DNA of 64,000 bases from an uncultured Eubacteriales bacterium (GCA_900315585.1 OMZP01000001.1:12923-76922); one strand, 5' to 3'. Counted from the stretch's first letter, positions 24,603 through 33,490 are shown. Notes: generated by a model not told the origin, from the letters alone. Translations and numbers: made by a program.

Positions 24603-26456
24603 ATGGCACTGGACTATCGCAAATGCGCTGAGGAGATCGCCGCCAACATCGGCGGGGGCTCCAACGTCATCAGCGCCGCCCACTGCGCGACCCGGCTGCG
24701 CCTGGTCATTGCCGACAACAGCAAGGTGAACAAGGAAGTGCTGGAGAACATCGACGGCGTGAAGGGCATGTTCGAGTCGAACGGCCAGTTGCAGCTGATC
24801 ATCGGCACCGGCACCGTGAACAAGGTCTACGACGAGTTCCTGTCCGTCACCGGCGCCTCCGCGGCCAGCAAGGCCGACGTGAAGGCCGCCGCCGCCAGCA
24901 AGATGCCCTGGTGGAAGAAGATCCTGAAGACCCCGGGCGACGTGTTCGTGCCCATCCTGCCCGCCATCGTGGCCTCCGGCCTGATGATGGGCATCGTCGA
25001 AGCCATCCCGAAGTTCTGGCCTGCCTTCGGCACCAGCGACTGGTTCGCCTTCCTGGACCTGGTGGCCAACACCGCCTTCGCGCTGCTGCCCGTGCTGGTG
25101 GCCATCTCCGCCGCCCGGGTGTTCGGCGGCAACATCTTCCTGGGCGCGGTCATCGGATTGATGATGGTCCATCCCGCGCTGATCAACGCCTGGACCGTGG
25201 GCAACTACGCCGCCGGAGAGATACCCACCTGGCACCTGTTCTTCTTCAACGTCCAACAAGTGGGCTACCAGGGCCACGTGATTCCCGTCATACTGGCCGT
25301 GCTGCTCATGAGCATCGTTGAAAAGTGGCTGCACAAGAAGGTGCCGGAGATGATCGACCTGTTCGTGACGCCGCTGGTCACCGTGCTGGTCACCTCCTTC
25401 ATCACCTTCACCATCATCGGGCCCGTGTTCTCCGTGCTTGAGAACTGGGTGCTGACCGGCGCGAAGTGGCTGGCCAGCTCGCTGATCGGCTCCGTGGTCA
25501 TGGGCGCCATCTATCCCTGGACCGTGGTCATGGGCTTGCACCACATGTACAACGTCATCGAGGCCGGCATGATCGCCCAGACCGGCCTGAACACCTGGAT
25601 GCCCATCGCCTCCGCGGCCAACTTCGCCCAGTTCGGCGCGTGCCTGGCCGTGGCCCTGAAGGTGAAGAACCAGAAGACCAAGTCCGTGGCGCTGCCCTCC
25701 TCGCTGTCCGCGTCCCTGGGCATCACCGAGCCCGCCATCTTCGGCATCAACTTCCGCTTCATGAAGCCCTTCATCTGCGGCATGGTCGGCGGCGCGGCGG
25801 GCTCCCTGTTCGGCAGCCTGTTCAAGCTGGGCGCGCCCGTCTACGGCGTGACCGGCATCCCCGCCATCCCCGCCGTGAACAACATCCCGCTGTACCTGGT
25901 CGAGCTGCTGATCGCCGCGGGCGTGGCCTTCGGCCTCACCATCGTGATCTGGAAGGAGGACGCGCCGAAGGCCGTCCCGGCCGCCGCCGCGCCCGCCACG
26001 GCCCCGGCGAAGATCGAGGCGCCCACCGTCTCCGTCATCCGCTGCGCCAACGGCCAGGTGCTGCAGCCCGTGAAGGGCAACGTCATCCCCTACGACCAGA
26101 TCCCGGACGACACCTTCGCCTCCGGCGTGCTGGGCGTGGGCGTGGGCGTGCAGCCCACGGATGAAGTGGTGGTCGCGCCCTTCGACGGCGAGATCACCTC
26201 CGTGGCCGACAGCAAGCACGCCGTGGGCGTCGCCGCCAACGACATGGAGCTGTTGATCCACGTGGGCGTGGACACCGTGGCCATGAACGGCGACGGCTTC
26301 GACTGCCTGGTGAAGGAGGGCGACCAGGTGAAGGCCGGCCAGCCCCTGATCCGGTTCAGCCGCGAAAAGATCAAGGCCGCCGGCTATTCCGACACCGTGG
26401 CCGTGCTGCTGACCAACTCCGACGATCTGGACGGGGTGGAGTACGGAGCGAAATAA
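24603..26456 (+). CDS. PTS EIIBCA, sucrose/trehalose-type sugar transporter
   Basis: Imports and phosphorylates a sugar using phosphate from EI and HPr. The 617-residue protein has IIB (about 1-90) with phospho-Cys28 in HCATRLRLV, IIC (about 105-460) with ten or so spans and GITEPAIFG, an Ala/Pro linker, and IIA (about 490-617) with the phospho-His in LLIHVGVDTV near residue 553. The IIB segment GQLQLIIGTGTVNKVYDEF matches the sucrose/trehalose branch of the glucose superfamily. EI and an HPr fusion follow, giving a complete phosphorelay in one cluster. Sugar specificity is not certain. Confidence 0.9.
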   Translation: MALDYRKCAEEIAANIGGGSNVISAAHCATRLRLVIADNSKVNKEVLENIDGVKGMFESNGQLQLIIGTGTVNKVYDEFLSVTGASAASKADVKAAAASKMPWWKKILKTPGDVFVPILPAIVASGLMMGIVEAIPKFWPAFGTSDWFAFLDLVANTAFALLPVLVAISAARVFGGNIFLGAVIGLMMVHPALINAWTVGNYAAGEIPTWHLFFFNVQQVGYQGHVIPVILAVLLMSIVEKWLHKKVPEMIDLFVTPLVTVLVTSFITFTIIGPVFSVLENWVLTGAKWLASSLIGSVVMGAIYPWTVVMGLHHMYNVIEAGMIAQTGLNTWMPIASAANFAQFGACLAVALKVKNQKTKSVALPSSLSASLGITEPAIFGINFRFMKPFICGMVGGAAGSLFGSLFKLGAPVYGVTGIPAIPAVNNIPLYLVELLIAAGVAFGLTIVIWKEDAPKAVPAAAAPATAPAKIEAPTVSVIRCANGQVLQPVKGNVIPYDQIPDDTFASGVLGVGVGVQPTDEVVVAPFDGEITSVADSKHAVGVAANDMELLIHVGVDTVAMNGDGFDCLVKEGDQVKAGQPLIRFSREKIKAAGYSDTVAVLLTNSDDLDGVEYGAK

Positions 26457-26464
26457 CGATTCTT

Positions 26465-26588
26465 TCAGGGAACAGGGCCAAGGGAACAGGGAACAGGAAT
26501 AGCGGCTGCCACGCATTCTATTCCAGTGATCGCATGAGAACGGGCGGCAGCAGCATTGTCTGTTCCCTGCTCCCTGTTCCCTGTTGCC
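26465..26588. repeat. Family C repeat pair
   Basis: AGGGAACAGGGAACAGGAAT arm and CTGTTCCCTGCTCCCTGTTC arm around a GGCTGCCACGCATTCTATTCC core. It lies between EIIBCA and EI. Confidence 0.75.
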
Positions 26589-26618
26589 TTGCAAAAAAAG
26601 ACAAGGAGGCAGACCAGT

Positions 26619-28298
26619 ATGATTTCCATCCAGGGCAAAGGCGTATCCACCGGCGTGGCCATGGGGCCGCTGTACTTCTACACCCGCGCCAAGAGCACCA
26701 TCCGCCGCATCAAGGTGACGGACACCGAGGCGGAGTGGGGCCGGTTCAAGGCCGCCCAGGCCAAGGCCATCGAGCAGCTGGGCGAGCTTTATGAAAAGGC
26801 GCTGGCCGAGGCCGGCGAGGAAGCCGCCATACTGTTCGAGACCCATCAAATGATGGCCGAGGACGACGACTATGTGGAGTCCATCGAAAACCTCATCAAG
26901 GAGGACAAGCTGAACGCCGAGGCCGCCGTGACCGACACCGCCGCCCAGTTCGCGGACATGTTCGCCCAGATGGACGACGCCTACATGCAGGCCCGCGCCG
27001 CGGACGTGAAGGACGTGTCCGGCCGCATCATCGGCATCCTGACCGGCGTGGTGCAGGGCGGCATCGACTCAGACGTGCCCGTGGTCCTCGCCGCGGACGA
27101 CCTGGCCCCCAGCGAGACCGTGCAGCTGGACAAGAGCAAGATCCTGGGCTTCATCACCGAGGGCGGCAGCGGCTCCAGCCACACCGCCATCCTGGCCCGC
27201 ACCATGGGCATCCCCGCCATCATCGGCGTGGGCAAGCAGGTGAAGGCCGAGTATGAGGGCCGGGACGTGATCGTGGACGGCGGCACCGGCAGCATCATCA
27301 TCGACGCCGACGAGGCCACCCGCAACGTGATGATGGCCAAGCGCGAGGAGCAGATCAAGCAGCGCAAGCTGCTGGAGCAGCTGAAGGGCCAGGAGAACAT
27401 CACCAGGGACGGCCAGAAGATCCGCGTCTACTGCAACATCGGCAATCCCGAGGACGTGTCCACCGTGCTGAGCAACGACGGCGGCGGCGTGGGCCTGTTC
27501 CGCTCGGAGTTCCTCTACCTGAACTGCTCGGACTATCCCACCGAGGACTATCAGTTCGAGGCCTACAGGCAGGTGCTGTCCGACATGGGCGACAAGGAAG
27601 TCATCATCCGCACGCTGGACATCGGCGCGGACAAGCAGATCGACTACTTCCAGATGCCCAAGGAGGAGAACCCGGCCCTGGGCAACCGCGCGCTGCGCAT
27701 CTGCCTGAACCGGCCGGAGATCTTCAAGACCCAGCTGCGCGCCCTGTACCGCGCCTCCGCCTATGGCAAGCTCGGCATCATGTTCCCGATGGTCACCAGC
27801 GTCTGGGAGGTCAAGGAAGCCAAGAAGCTGTGCGAAGTGGTGAAGAAGGAGCTGGAGGCCGAGGGCAAGCCCTTCAGCCCGGACGTGGAGATCGGCATCA
27901 TGATCGAGACCCCCGCCGCGGCCGTGATGAGCGACCGGCTGGCCAAGCTGGTGGACTTCTTCTCCTGCGGCACCAACGACCTGACCCAGTACACCCTGGC
28001 CTGCGACCGCCAGAACAACGACCTGGGCCGCTTCTTCAACCCCCATCACCCGGCGGTGCTGCGCCTGCTCAAGATGGTGTGTGACAACGCCCATAAGAAC
28101 GGCGTGTGGGTGGGCATCTGCGGCGAGCTGGGCGCGGACCTGGAGCTGACGGAGACCTTCCTCTCCATCGGCATCGACGAGCTGTCCGTGTCCCCGCGGA
28201 GCGTGCTGCCCCTGCGGCAGAAGATCCGCGAGACCAACGTTTCCGCCGTGAAGGAGAAGGTGCTGGCGGATCTGCTGGGAGAGGGAAGCGCGATTTGA
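26619..28298 (+). CDS. ptsI: PTS enzyme I (phosphoenolpyruvate-protein phosphotransferase)
   Basis: Transfers phosphate from phosphoenolpyruvate to HPr. The 559-residue protein has the N-terminal HPr-binding and phospho-His domain (GGSGSSHTAILAR, His188) and the C-terminal PEP barrel with FRSEFLYL, GNRALRICL, EIGIMIETPAA and FFSCGTNDLTQYTLACDRQN. The ATG at 26619 has AAGGAGG upstream; an earlier in-frame start would lie in the repeat. Length is normal. Confidence 0.94.
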   Translation: MISIQGKGVSTGVAMGPLYFYTRAKSTIRRIKVTDTEAEWGRFKAAQAKAIEQLGELYEKALAEAGEEAAILFETHQMMAEDDDYVESIENLIKEDKLNAEAAVTDTAAQFADMFAQMDDAYMQARAADVKDVSGRIIGILTGVVQGGIDSDVPVVLAADDLAPSETVQLDKSKILGFITEGGSGSSHTAILARTMGIPAIIGVGKQVKAEYEGRDVIVDGGTGSIIIDADEATRNVMMAKREEQIKQRKLLEQLKGQENITRDGQKIRVYCNIGNPEDVSTVLSNDGGGVGLFRSEFLYLNCSDYPTEDYQFEAYRQVLSDMGDKEVIIRTLDIGADKQIDYFQMPKEENPALGNRALRICLNRPEIFKTQLRALYRASAYGKLGIMFPMVTSVWEVKEAKKLCEVVKKELEAEGKPFSPDVEIGIMIETPAAAVMSDRLAKLVDFFSCGTNDLTQYTLACDRQNNDLGRFFNPHHPAVLRLLKMVCDNAHKNGVWVGICGELGADLELTETFLSIGIDELSVSPRSVLPLRQKIRETNVSAVKEKVLADLLGEGSAI

Positions 28299-28301
28299 TG
28301 C

Positions 28302-28443
28302 GTGGATTAAGGGATTAGGGACCAGGGATTAGGAAATGCTGCTGCCGCGCATACTAATGGCATCCTCGGGACGGACGTGGCGGCAGCCACTATTCCTGAT
28401 CCCTAATCCCTCATCCCTAATCCCTCGTCCCTAATCCCTCTTT
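28302..28443. repeat. Family C repeat pair
   Basis: GGATTAGGGACCAGGGATTAGG arm and CTAATCCCTCATCCCTAATC arm, with CTGCTGCCGCGCATACTA and GGCGGCAGCC in the core. It lies between EI and the HPr fusion. Confidence 0.75.
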
Positions 28444-28472
28444 AGATCACCCTATGCAAGGAGCCAACCGCC

Positions 28473-29774
28473 ATGACCACCATCACCTACAAAGTCACCG
28501 GCCCGCTGGGGCTGCACGCCCGTCCGGCGGCGTTCCTGGCCCAGGCCTGCGTGAACCTGGCCTCCCAGATCACCGTGAAGTATGACGGCAGGACCGCCAG
28601 CGGCTCCAACGTGCTGGAGCTGCTGAACCTGCGCGCCGTTCAGGGCGCGGAGCTGGAAATCACCGCCGAGGGCGGCGACGAGCGGGCGGCGCTGGAGGAG
28701 ATCAGCCGGGTGCTCAAGGAAAAGCTGTGGGATCGGAACCGGACCCGCCTGCTGCGCATCGCCTTCTTCGGCACCCACGACTACGACCGCCTGTTCTTCA
28801 GCGAGCTGGCCAAGGATCGGGGCGAGGGCACCTACAACTGCGACATCAAGTATTTCAGCTGCCGCCTGACCCCGGAGACGGCCAACCTGGCGAAGGGCTA
28901 CGACGCGGTGTGCGTGTTCGTGAACGACGAGCTGCCCCGGGAGGCGGTGGAGACGCTGAAGGACTGCGGCGTGCGGCTGATCCTGCTGCGCTGCGCCGGG
29001 TTCAACAACGTGGATTTGCAGGCGGCGAAGGAGTGCGGCATCAAGGTGGCCCGCGTGCCGGCCTATTCACCCTATGCCGTGGCCGAGCACGCCATGAGCC
29101 TGATCATGACCGCCAACCGCCGGCTGCACAAGGCCGTGAACAAGGTGCGGGACAACAACTTTGCCCTCAGCGGCCTGCTGGGGCTGGACCTGCACAACAA
29201 GGTGGCGGGCATCGTGGGCACCGGCAAGATCGGCCAGTGCATGGCCCGCATCTGCAAGGGCTTCGGCATGAGCGTGGTGGCCTGGGACGCCTATCCCAAC
29301 CGGGCTCTGGAGGCGGAGGGGCTGCTCAGCTATGTGGAGCTGGACGAGCTGCTGGAGCGGGCGGACCTGATCTCCCTCCACGCCCCGCTGATCGCCGGTC
29401 CCGGCGGCACCTGGCACCTGATCGACGCCCACGCCATCGCCCGGATGAAGGACACCGCCATGCTGGTGAACACCGCCCGCGGCGGCCTGATCGACACCGA
29501 GGCGCTGATCGAGGCGCTGAAGAACGGCAAGTTCCACGCCGTGGCCCTGGATGTGTACGAGGGCGAGGACGCCAACGTGTACACAGACCGGTCCGACGAG
29601 TTTTTGAACAACGACATCACGGCGCGGCTGCAAATGTTCCCCAACGTGGTGCTCACCAGCCACCAGGCATTCTTCACCCGCGAGGCGCTGCAGGCCATCG
29701 CCGCCGAGACCCTGGAGAACGCCCGCCGCTTCAACGAGGGAAAGGACCTGGGCGAGGCGGAAGTCAGGGCTTGA
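28473..29774 (+). CDS. HPr phosphocarrier domain fused to D-lactate dehydrogenase
   Basis: One 433-residue frame joins an HPr domain (about 1-88) to a full-length D-2-hydroxyacid dehydrogenase (about 92-425). The HPr part keeps the phospho-His in GLHARPAA (His15), but the HPr-kinase Ser46 position is Asn (SGSN, with Ser at 45). The dehydrogenase has the NAD motif GIVGTGKIGQ and catalytic Arg336 (NTARG), Glu363 (VYEGE) and His397 (TSHQAFF), as in LdhA-type enzymes making D-lactate. EI and EIIBCA genes lie directly upstream. No stop or shift is seen near the junction KLWDRNRTRLLRIAFFG. A physical link between PTS phosphorylation and pyruvate reduction is inferred. Confidence 0.9.
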   Translation: MTTITYKVTGPLGLHARPAAFLAQACVNLASQITVKYDGRTASGSNVLELLNLRAVQGAELEITAEGGDERAALEEISRVLKEKLWDRNRTRLLRIAFFGTHDYDRLFFSELAKDRGEGTYNCDIKYFSCRLTPETANLAKGYDAVCVFVNDELPREAVETLKDCGVRLILLRCAGFNNVDLQAAKECGIKVARVPAYSPYAVAEHAMSLIMTANRRLHKAVNKVRDNNFALSGLLGLDLHNKVAGIVGTGKIGQCMARICKGFGMSVVAWDAYPNRALEAEGLLSYVELDELLERADLISLHAPLIAGPGGTWHLIDAHAIARMKDTAMLVNTARGGLIDTEALIEALKNGKFHAVALDVYEGEDANVYTDRSDEFLNNDITARLQMFPNVVLTSHQAFFTREALQAIAAETLENARRFNEGKDLGEAEVRA

Positions 29775-29830
29775 GAGTGGAGTGGGGAGAGTGGAGAGTG
29801 GAGTTGAAGAATGCCGCTGCCGCGAACCCA

Positions 29831-29900
29831 GGCCTTCCCCTATGGGGAAGGTGGATTTGGCGGAAAATGCTTGCATTTTTCGTCAAAGACGGATGAGGTC
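29831..29900. repeat. Family A repeat, copy 7
   Basis: CCTTCCCCtatGGGGAAGG, an AAAATGCttGCATTTTT stem and GACGGATGAGGTC. It ends close to the Shine-Dalgarno of the Dabb gene. Confidence 0.75.
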
Positions 29901-29936
29901 TTTGTCGCATATACGACAGCAGAGGAGGAATAAATC

Positions 29937-30224
29937 ATGAAGCACATCATGCTCATCAAGCTCAAGAGCGGCGTGGACGCCGTGGAGATCCAGGAGAAGA
30001 TCTACAAGACCTTCCGCAAGCTGGACGACGAACTGGATTGGCTGAACAAGCCGGTGGTCGTTCGCGCCGCCGGGAACACCGACGCCAGCTTCGACCTGAT
30101 GGCCAGCTTCGAGCTGGAAAAGCCGGAGCAGGTGGAGGCGTATCGCAGCCATCCCCTCACCGAAAAGCTGCGGGGGAAGATATTGGAGTTTGTCGAGGAC
30201 AAGGCCACGTTCGATCATTATTGA
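29937..30224 (+). CDS. Dabb-family (dimeric alpha-beta barrel) protein
   Basis: The 95-residue protein begins MKHIMLIKLKSGVDA and ends with a segment containing YRSHPLTEKLRGKILEFVED, matching the stress-responsive A/B barrel (Dabb) fold. Such proteins form small dimers; some are enzymes, most are of unknown role. AGGAGG precedes the ATG. Flanking repeats suggest its own transcription unit or read-through from the HPr fusion. Confidence 0.8.
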   Translation: MKHIMLIKLKSGVDAVEIQEKIYKTFRKLDDELDWLNKPVVVRAAGNTDASFDLMASFELEKPEQVEAYRSHPLTEKLRGKILEFVEDKATFDHY

Positions 30225-30225
30225 G

Positions 30226-30365
30226 GGAACAGGGAATAGGCAATAGGCAATAGGGAATAGGCAATAGGAATTGCTGAGGGAACCCAAGAGTCGCAGGGAC
30301 GCCATTCATGGCGTCCGTGAATGCAGGGGCGCAGGGGCGGACTTTCCGCCGCTGCGCTCCTGTCC
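30226..30365. repeat. Family C arm plus small hairpins
   Basis: GGGAATAGGCAATAGGCAAT iterations (30226-30270) without an obvious right arm. They are followed by GACGCCATtcATGGCGTC and GGCGGactttCCGCC stems. Confidence 0.6.
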
Positions 30366-30374
30366 ATGGAAAAC

Positions 30375-30505
30375 GACCTCATCCGTCTTGACGCTTCGCG
30401 TCAATCCACCTTTTCCTAAAGGGGAAGGCTGTGCTGCCGCGCACTTCCCCAAAAGCCTTCCCCTTTAGGGGAAGGTGGCAGCCCATAGGGCTGACGGATG
30501 AGGTC
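30375..30505. repeat. Inverted pair of family A repeats (copies 8 and 9)
   Basis: Arms at 30375-30430 (inner stem TTGACGCttcGCGTCAA) and 30453-30505 (inner stem CAGCCcataGGGCTG) face each other. The inner stems differ in sequence but each is self-complementary. Confidence 0.8.
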
Positions 30506-30597
30506 GTTCCCCGTTTCCTGCCTGCCTCGCCGCCCGCGCACATTTTCCGCTCATTTCTCATCGTTTGCAACGATTGGGTTAAGCCATGGCGCAACGG

Positions 30598-30626
30598 TTG
30601 ACAGCCGCGCCTTTTTGTGGTACCCT
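30598..30626 (+). promoter_or_regulatory. dapA promoter
   Basis: TTGACA, 17-base spacer, TACCCT preceded by TGG. It places the transcript start about 15 bases before the riboswitch P1 stem. Confidence 0.75.
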
Positions 30627-30647
30627 ATCCCTACAACGAAATACCGC

Positions 30648-30821
30648 AATTAAAGGATAGAGGCGCAGCTGTCATCAGTAGACCCGGCGCAGGAGGCATC
30701 GCAAAGCCGCTGCCGGGGGTGAAAGGGGCCGCTGCCGAAGAGGGAGAGGGCGAGCTTCCTCTGGGCAAACGGAGAACATCCGCTTGACTGTCGCGATTGC
30801 GCGGGGCGCTATGGATTAATT
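30648..30821 (+). ncRNA. Lysine riboswitch (L box)
   Basis: The leader has the conserved lysine-aptamer features in order: AGAGGCGCAG, CAGTA, GGGTGAAAGG, GCTGCCGAAG, TGGGC and ACTGTCG. A P1 stem joins AATTAA..ATAG (30648-30660) to CTAT..TTAATT (30809-30821). It sits between a good promoter and dapA, the first lysine-pathway gene here, so lysine should repress dapA and possibly the downstream genes. The expression platform lies in 30822-30930. Confidence 0.88.
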
Positions 30822-30912
30822 GTGTTTGACCCGGATCGAGGTTGGATTCGGGGCCGACGCTCGTCGGGACACAGGCAATGCAGCGCGCGTTGGCTGGTTT
30901 TTTTATACCGAA
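30822..30912 (+). promoter_or_regulatory. Riboswitch expression platform with candidate terminator
   Basis: A CCGAC/GTCGG stem and a weak CAGC/GCTG stem precede a run of seven T bases near 30898-30904. The tract fits transcription termination, but the exact competing stems are not resolved by eye. Confidence 0.45.
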
Positions 30913-30930
30913 CGACGGGAGGAAACGAAC

Positions 30931-31818
30931 ATGAAGAAGCACACCGTATTCCGCGGCGCCGCCACGGCGCTGATCACCCCCCTGACCGCCACCGGCGTGG
31001 ATTACGACGCCTTTGGCAAGCTCATCGACTGGCAGATCGAGCAGGGCATCAACGGCCTGGTCATCGCCGGCACCACCGGCGAGGGCGCCACGCTGACCTA
31101 TCAGGAGCACGAGGAGTGCATCCGCTTCGCCGTGGAGCGGGCGGCGGGCCGGGTGCCGATCATCGCGGGCAGCGGCTCCAACGACACCAGCCGCGCCATC
31201 ACCCTGTCGAAGTTCTCCTGCCGCGCCGGGGCCGACGCGCTGCTGGTGGTGACTCCCTACTACAACAAGGCCACCCAGAACGGACTGATCGCCAGCTACA
31301 CCGCCGTCGCCGACGCGGTGGACCGGCCCATCATCCTCTACAACGTGCCCAGTCGCACCGGCGTGAACATCGAGCCCGCCACCTACGCGGCCCTGGCCAA
31401 GCACCCGAACATCGTGGGCATCAAGGAGGCCAGCGGCAACTTCTCCAAGCTGGCGGAGACGGTGATGCTGGTGGGCGACGCCATCGACATCTACTCCGGC
31501 AACGACGACCAGGTGGTGCCGCTGCTGAGCATGGGCGGCAGCGGCGTGATCTCGGTGCTGAGCAACGTCATGCCCGCCGCGACGGTGGAGATGTGCCGCA
31601 AGTTCTTCGACGGCGACGTGGCCGGCAGCGCAAAGATGCAGTGCGACCTGCTGCCCCTGATCAACGCCCTGTTCAGCGAGGTCAACCCCATCCCCGTGAA
31701 GGCCGCCATGGCCGCCATGGGCTGGTGCGAGAACATCGTCCGCCTGCCCCTCACCCCCATGGAGGAGGCCCATTGGGCCAAGCTGAAGGGGATCATGGAG
31801 GGACATGGACTGATTTAA
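30931..31818 (+). CDS. dapA: 4-hydroxy-tetrahydrodipicolinate synthase
   Basis: Condenses aspartate semialdehyde with pyruvate, the first committed step of lysine/diaminopimelate synthesis. The 295-residue TIM-barrel protein has TTGEGATL, the catalytic Tyr137 in YNVPSRTG and Schiff-base Lys165 in GIKEASGN. ATG at 30931 follows GGGAGG; the earlier in-frame codon at 30820 lies inside the riboswitch. Controlled by the lysine riboswitch upstream. Confidence 0.95.
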   Translation: MKKHTVFRGAATALITPLTATGVDYDAFGKLIDWQIEQGINGLVIAGTTGEGATLTYQEHEECIRFAVERAAGRVPIIAGSGSNDTSRAITLSKFSCRAGADALLVVTPYYNKATQNGLIASYTAVADAVDRPIILYNVPSRTGVNIEPATYAALAKHPNIVGIKEASGNFSKLAETVMLVGDAIDIYSGNDDQVVPLLSMGGSGVISVLSNVMPAATVEMCRKFFDGDVAGSAKMQCDLLPLINALFSEVNPIPVKAAMAAMGWCENIVRLPLTPMEEAHWAKLKGIMEGHGLI

Positions 31819-31975
31819 TTCAGATTTGCTTTGCAAATCTGAACAATGAATTGCACCTTCAGTGCGTGAATTGACGCTGCGCGTCATGAATTGGCCTGGC
31901 GGCCATGAATTGCGCTGAGGCGCATGGAGAGCAGGTGCAATTCAAATCATGGCGGAACGCCAATTCATGCTTCCG
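31819..31975. repeat. Array of hairpin modules between dapA and dapB
   Basis: A perfect stem TTCAGATTTGC/GCAAATCTGAA is followed by (A/G)TGAATTG motifs at 31846, 31866, 31886 and 31905, each followed by a different short hairpin (GCAC/GTGC, GACGC/GCGTC, GGCC/GGCC, GCGC/GCGC). Inverted CAATTCA motifs near 31938 and 31961 close the element. Spacing is 19-20 bases. Confidence 0.75.
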
Positions 31976-32006
31976 TTATTTCACCTTACAAAAGCTGGAG
32001 GTATCT

Positions 32007-32738
32007 ATGAAAATCATCCTTAACGGCGCCAACGGGCGCATGGGACGCATCGTGGAGGCGGCCATCCAGGCGGGCGGCGCGCACAGCGTCGTGGCGCGGG
32101 TGGACTGGAGCTTCGCGGCCGGGGACGGCTATTCCGAGCTGAACCAGTACGAGGGCCTGGCGGACATGGTGATCGACTTCTCCAACCACGCCGCCACCCA
32201 GGCCGTCACCGAGTACTGCGTGGAGCACCGGCTCCCCGTGGTGATCGGCACCACCGGCCAGACCGAGGAGGAGCTGGCGCGGATCGAGGCGGCGGCGAAG
32301 GAGGTGCCGGTGTTCCTGTCGGGGAACATGTCCCTGGGCGTGGCGCTGCTGGCGGACCTGGCGAAGAAGGCCGCGGCGATGTTCCCCAACGCCGACATCG
32401 AGATCGTGGAGCGCCACCACAACCAGAAGCTGGACGTGCCCAGCGGCACGGCGCTGCTGCTGGCCCGGCGCATCCGGGAGGCCCGGCCCCAGGCGGAATT
32501 CGTCATCGGCCGCCACGAGAACGGCAAGCGCACGGCCAACGAGATCGGCATCCACTCCCTGCGCCTGGGCAGCGAGGTGGGCACCCATGAGATCATCATT
32601 GCCAACGGCAGCGAGACCATCACCCTGAAGCACGAGGCGGAAAACCGCGCGCTGTTTGCCGATGGGGCGCTGGTCGCGGCGGAGTTCCTGGCGGAGAAGG
32701 GCCCGGGGCTCTATGACATGAAGGACATCGTGGAATAG
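32007..32738 (+). CDS. dapB: 4-hydroxy-tetrahydrodipicolinate reductase
   Basis: NAD(P)H-dependent second step of the pathway. The 243-residue protein starts MKIILNGANGRMGR, the dinucleotide-binding loop, and has the substrate-binding EIVERHHNQKLDVPSGTAL. GGAGG precedes the ATG at 32007. It is the middle gene of the dap cluster. Confidence 0.95.
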   Translation: MKIILNGANGRMGRIVEAAIQAGGAHSVVARVDWSFAAGDGYSELNQYEGLADMVIDFSNHAATQAVTEYCVEHRLPVVIGTTGQTEEELARIEAAAKEVPVFLSGNMSLGVALLADLAKKAAAMFPNADIEIVERHHNQKLDVPSGTALLLARRIREARPQAEFVIGRHENGKRTANEIGIHSLRLGSEVGTHEIIIANGSETITLKHEAENRALFADGALVAAEFLAEKGPGLYDMKDIVE

Positions 32739-32747
32739 GAGACAGGC

Positions 32748-33440
32748 ATGAACGCACAGGAGCTCATCAACTACATCGCCACCGCGCCGAAGAAGACGCC
32801 GGTGAAGCTGTACGTGAAGGAAAGCGCCCCCGTGGACTTCGGGAGCGCGAAGGTGTTTGGCGCGGGGGACAAGGTCGTGTTCGGCGACTGGGCCGAGCTG
32901 GCGCCCATCCTGGAGGCCAACCGGGACAAGATCGAGGACATCGTGATCGAGAACGACCGGCGCAACAGCGCGGTGCCGCTGCTGGACATGAAGGCCATCC
33001 CGGCCCGCATCGAGCCCGGCGCGCTGATCCGCGAGAACGTGACCATCGGCAAGAACGCCGTGATCATGATGGGCGCGGTGATCAACATCGGCGCCATCAT
33101 CGGCGAGGGCACCATGATCGACATGGGCGCGGTGCTGGGCGGCCGGGCCACCGTGGGCAAGAACTGCCACGTGGGCGCGGGCGCGGTGCTGGCGGGCGTG
33201 ATCGAGCCGGCCTCCGCCACCCCCGTGATCGTGGAGGACGGCGTGCTGATCGGCGCGAACGCCGTGGTGATCGAGGGCGTGCACATCGGCGAGGGCGCGG
33301 TGGTCGCCGCCGGGGCCGTCGTCATCGAGGACGTGCCCGCCAACGCCGTGGTGGCCGGGTGCCCCGCCCGCGTCATCAAGCAGAAGGACGCCGGCACCAC
33401 CCAGAAGACCGCGCTGGAGGCGGCGCTGAGGACGCTGTGA
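32748..33440 (+). CDS. dapH: Tetrahydrodipicolinate N-acetyltransferase
   Basis: Acetylates tetrahydrodipicolinate, committing to the acetylated diaminopimelate branch. The 230-residue protein has an N-terminal DapH domain (about 1-85) and a left-handed beta-helix of hexapeptide repeats (about 90-205; [21 protein letters not shown]). It starts nine bases after dapB. The M20 deacetylase gene downstream completes the acetyl branch except for the aminotransferase, which is not in the window. Confidence 0.94.
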   Translation: MNAQELINYIATAPKKTPVKLYVKESAPVDFGSAKVFGAGDKVVFGDWAELAPILEANRDKIEDIVIENDRRNSAVPLLDMKAIPARIEPGALIRENVTIGKNAVIMMGAVINIGAIIGEGTMIDMGAVLGGRATVGKNCHVGAGAVLAGVIEPASATPVIVEDGVLIGANAVVIEGVHIGEGAVVAAGAVVIEDVPANAVVAGCPARVIKQKDAGTTQKTALEAALRTL

Positions 33441-33490
33441 GAGTGAGGAGCGTGGAGAGTGGAGTTGAAGCTGCCGCTGCCGCGCTCCTC

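Noticed and set aside
28720..28760. HPr-dehydrogenase fusion as a frameshift or assembly join of two genes
   Set aside because: The frame is continuous with no stop, and no ribosome site or start codon with proper spacing is seen at the dehydrogenase start; still worth long-read confirmation.
31846..31975. Possible CRISPR-like array (TGAATTG repeats every 20 bases)
   Set aside because: The constant part is only 7-8 bases and the variable parts are self-complementary hairpins, not unrelated spacers; no cas genes nearby.
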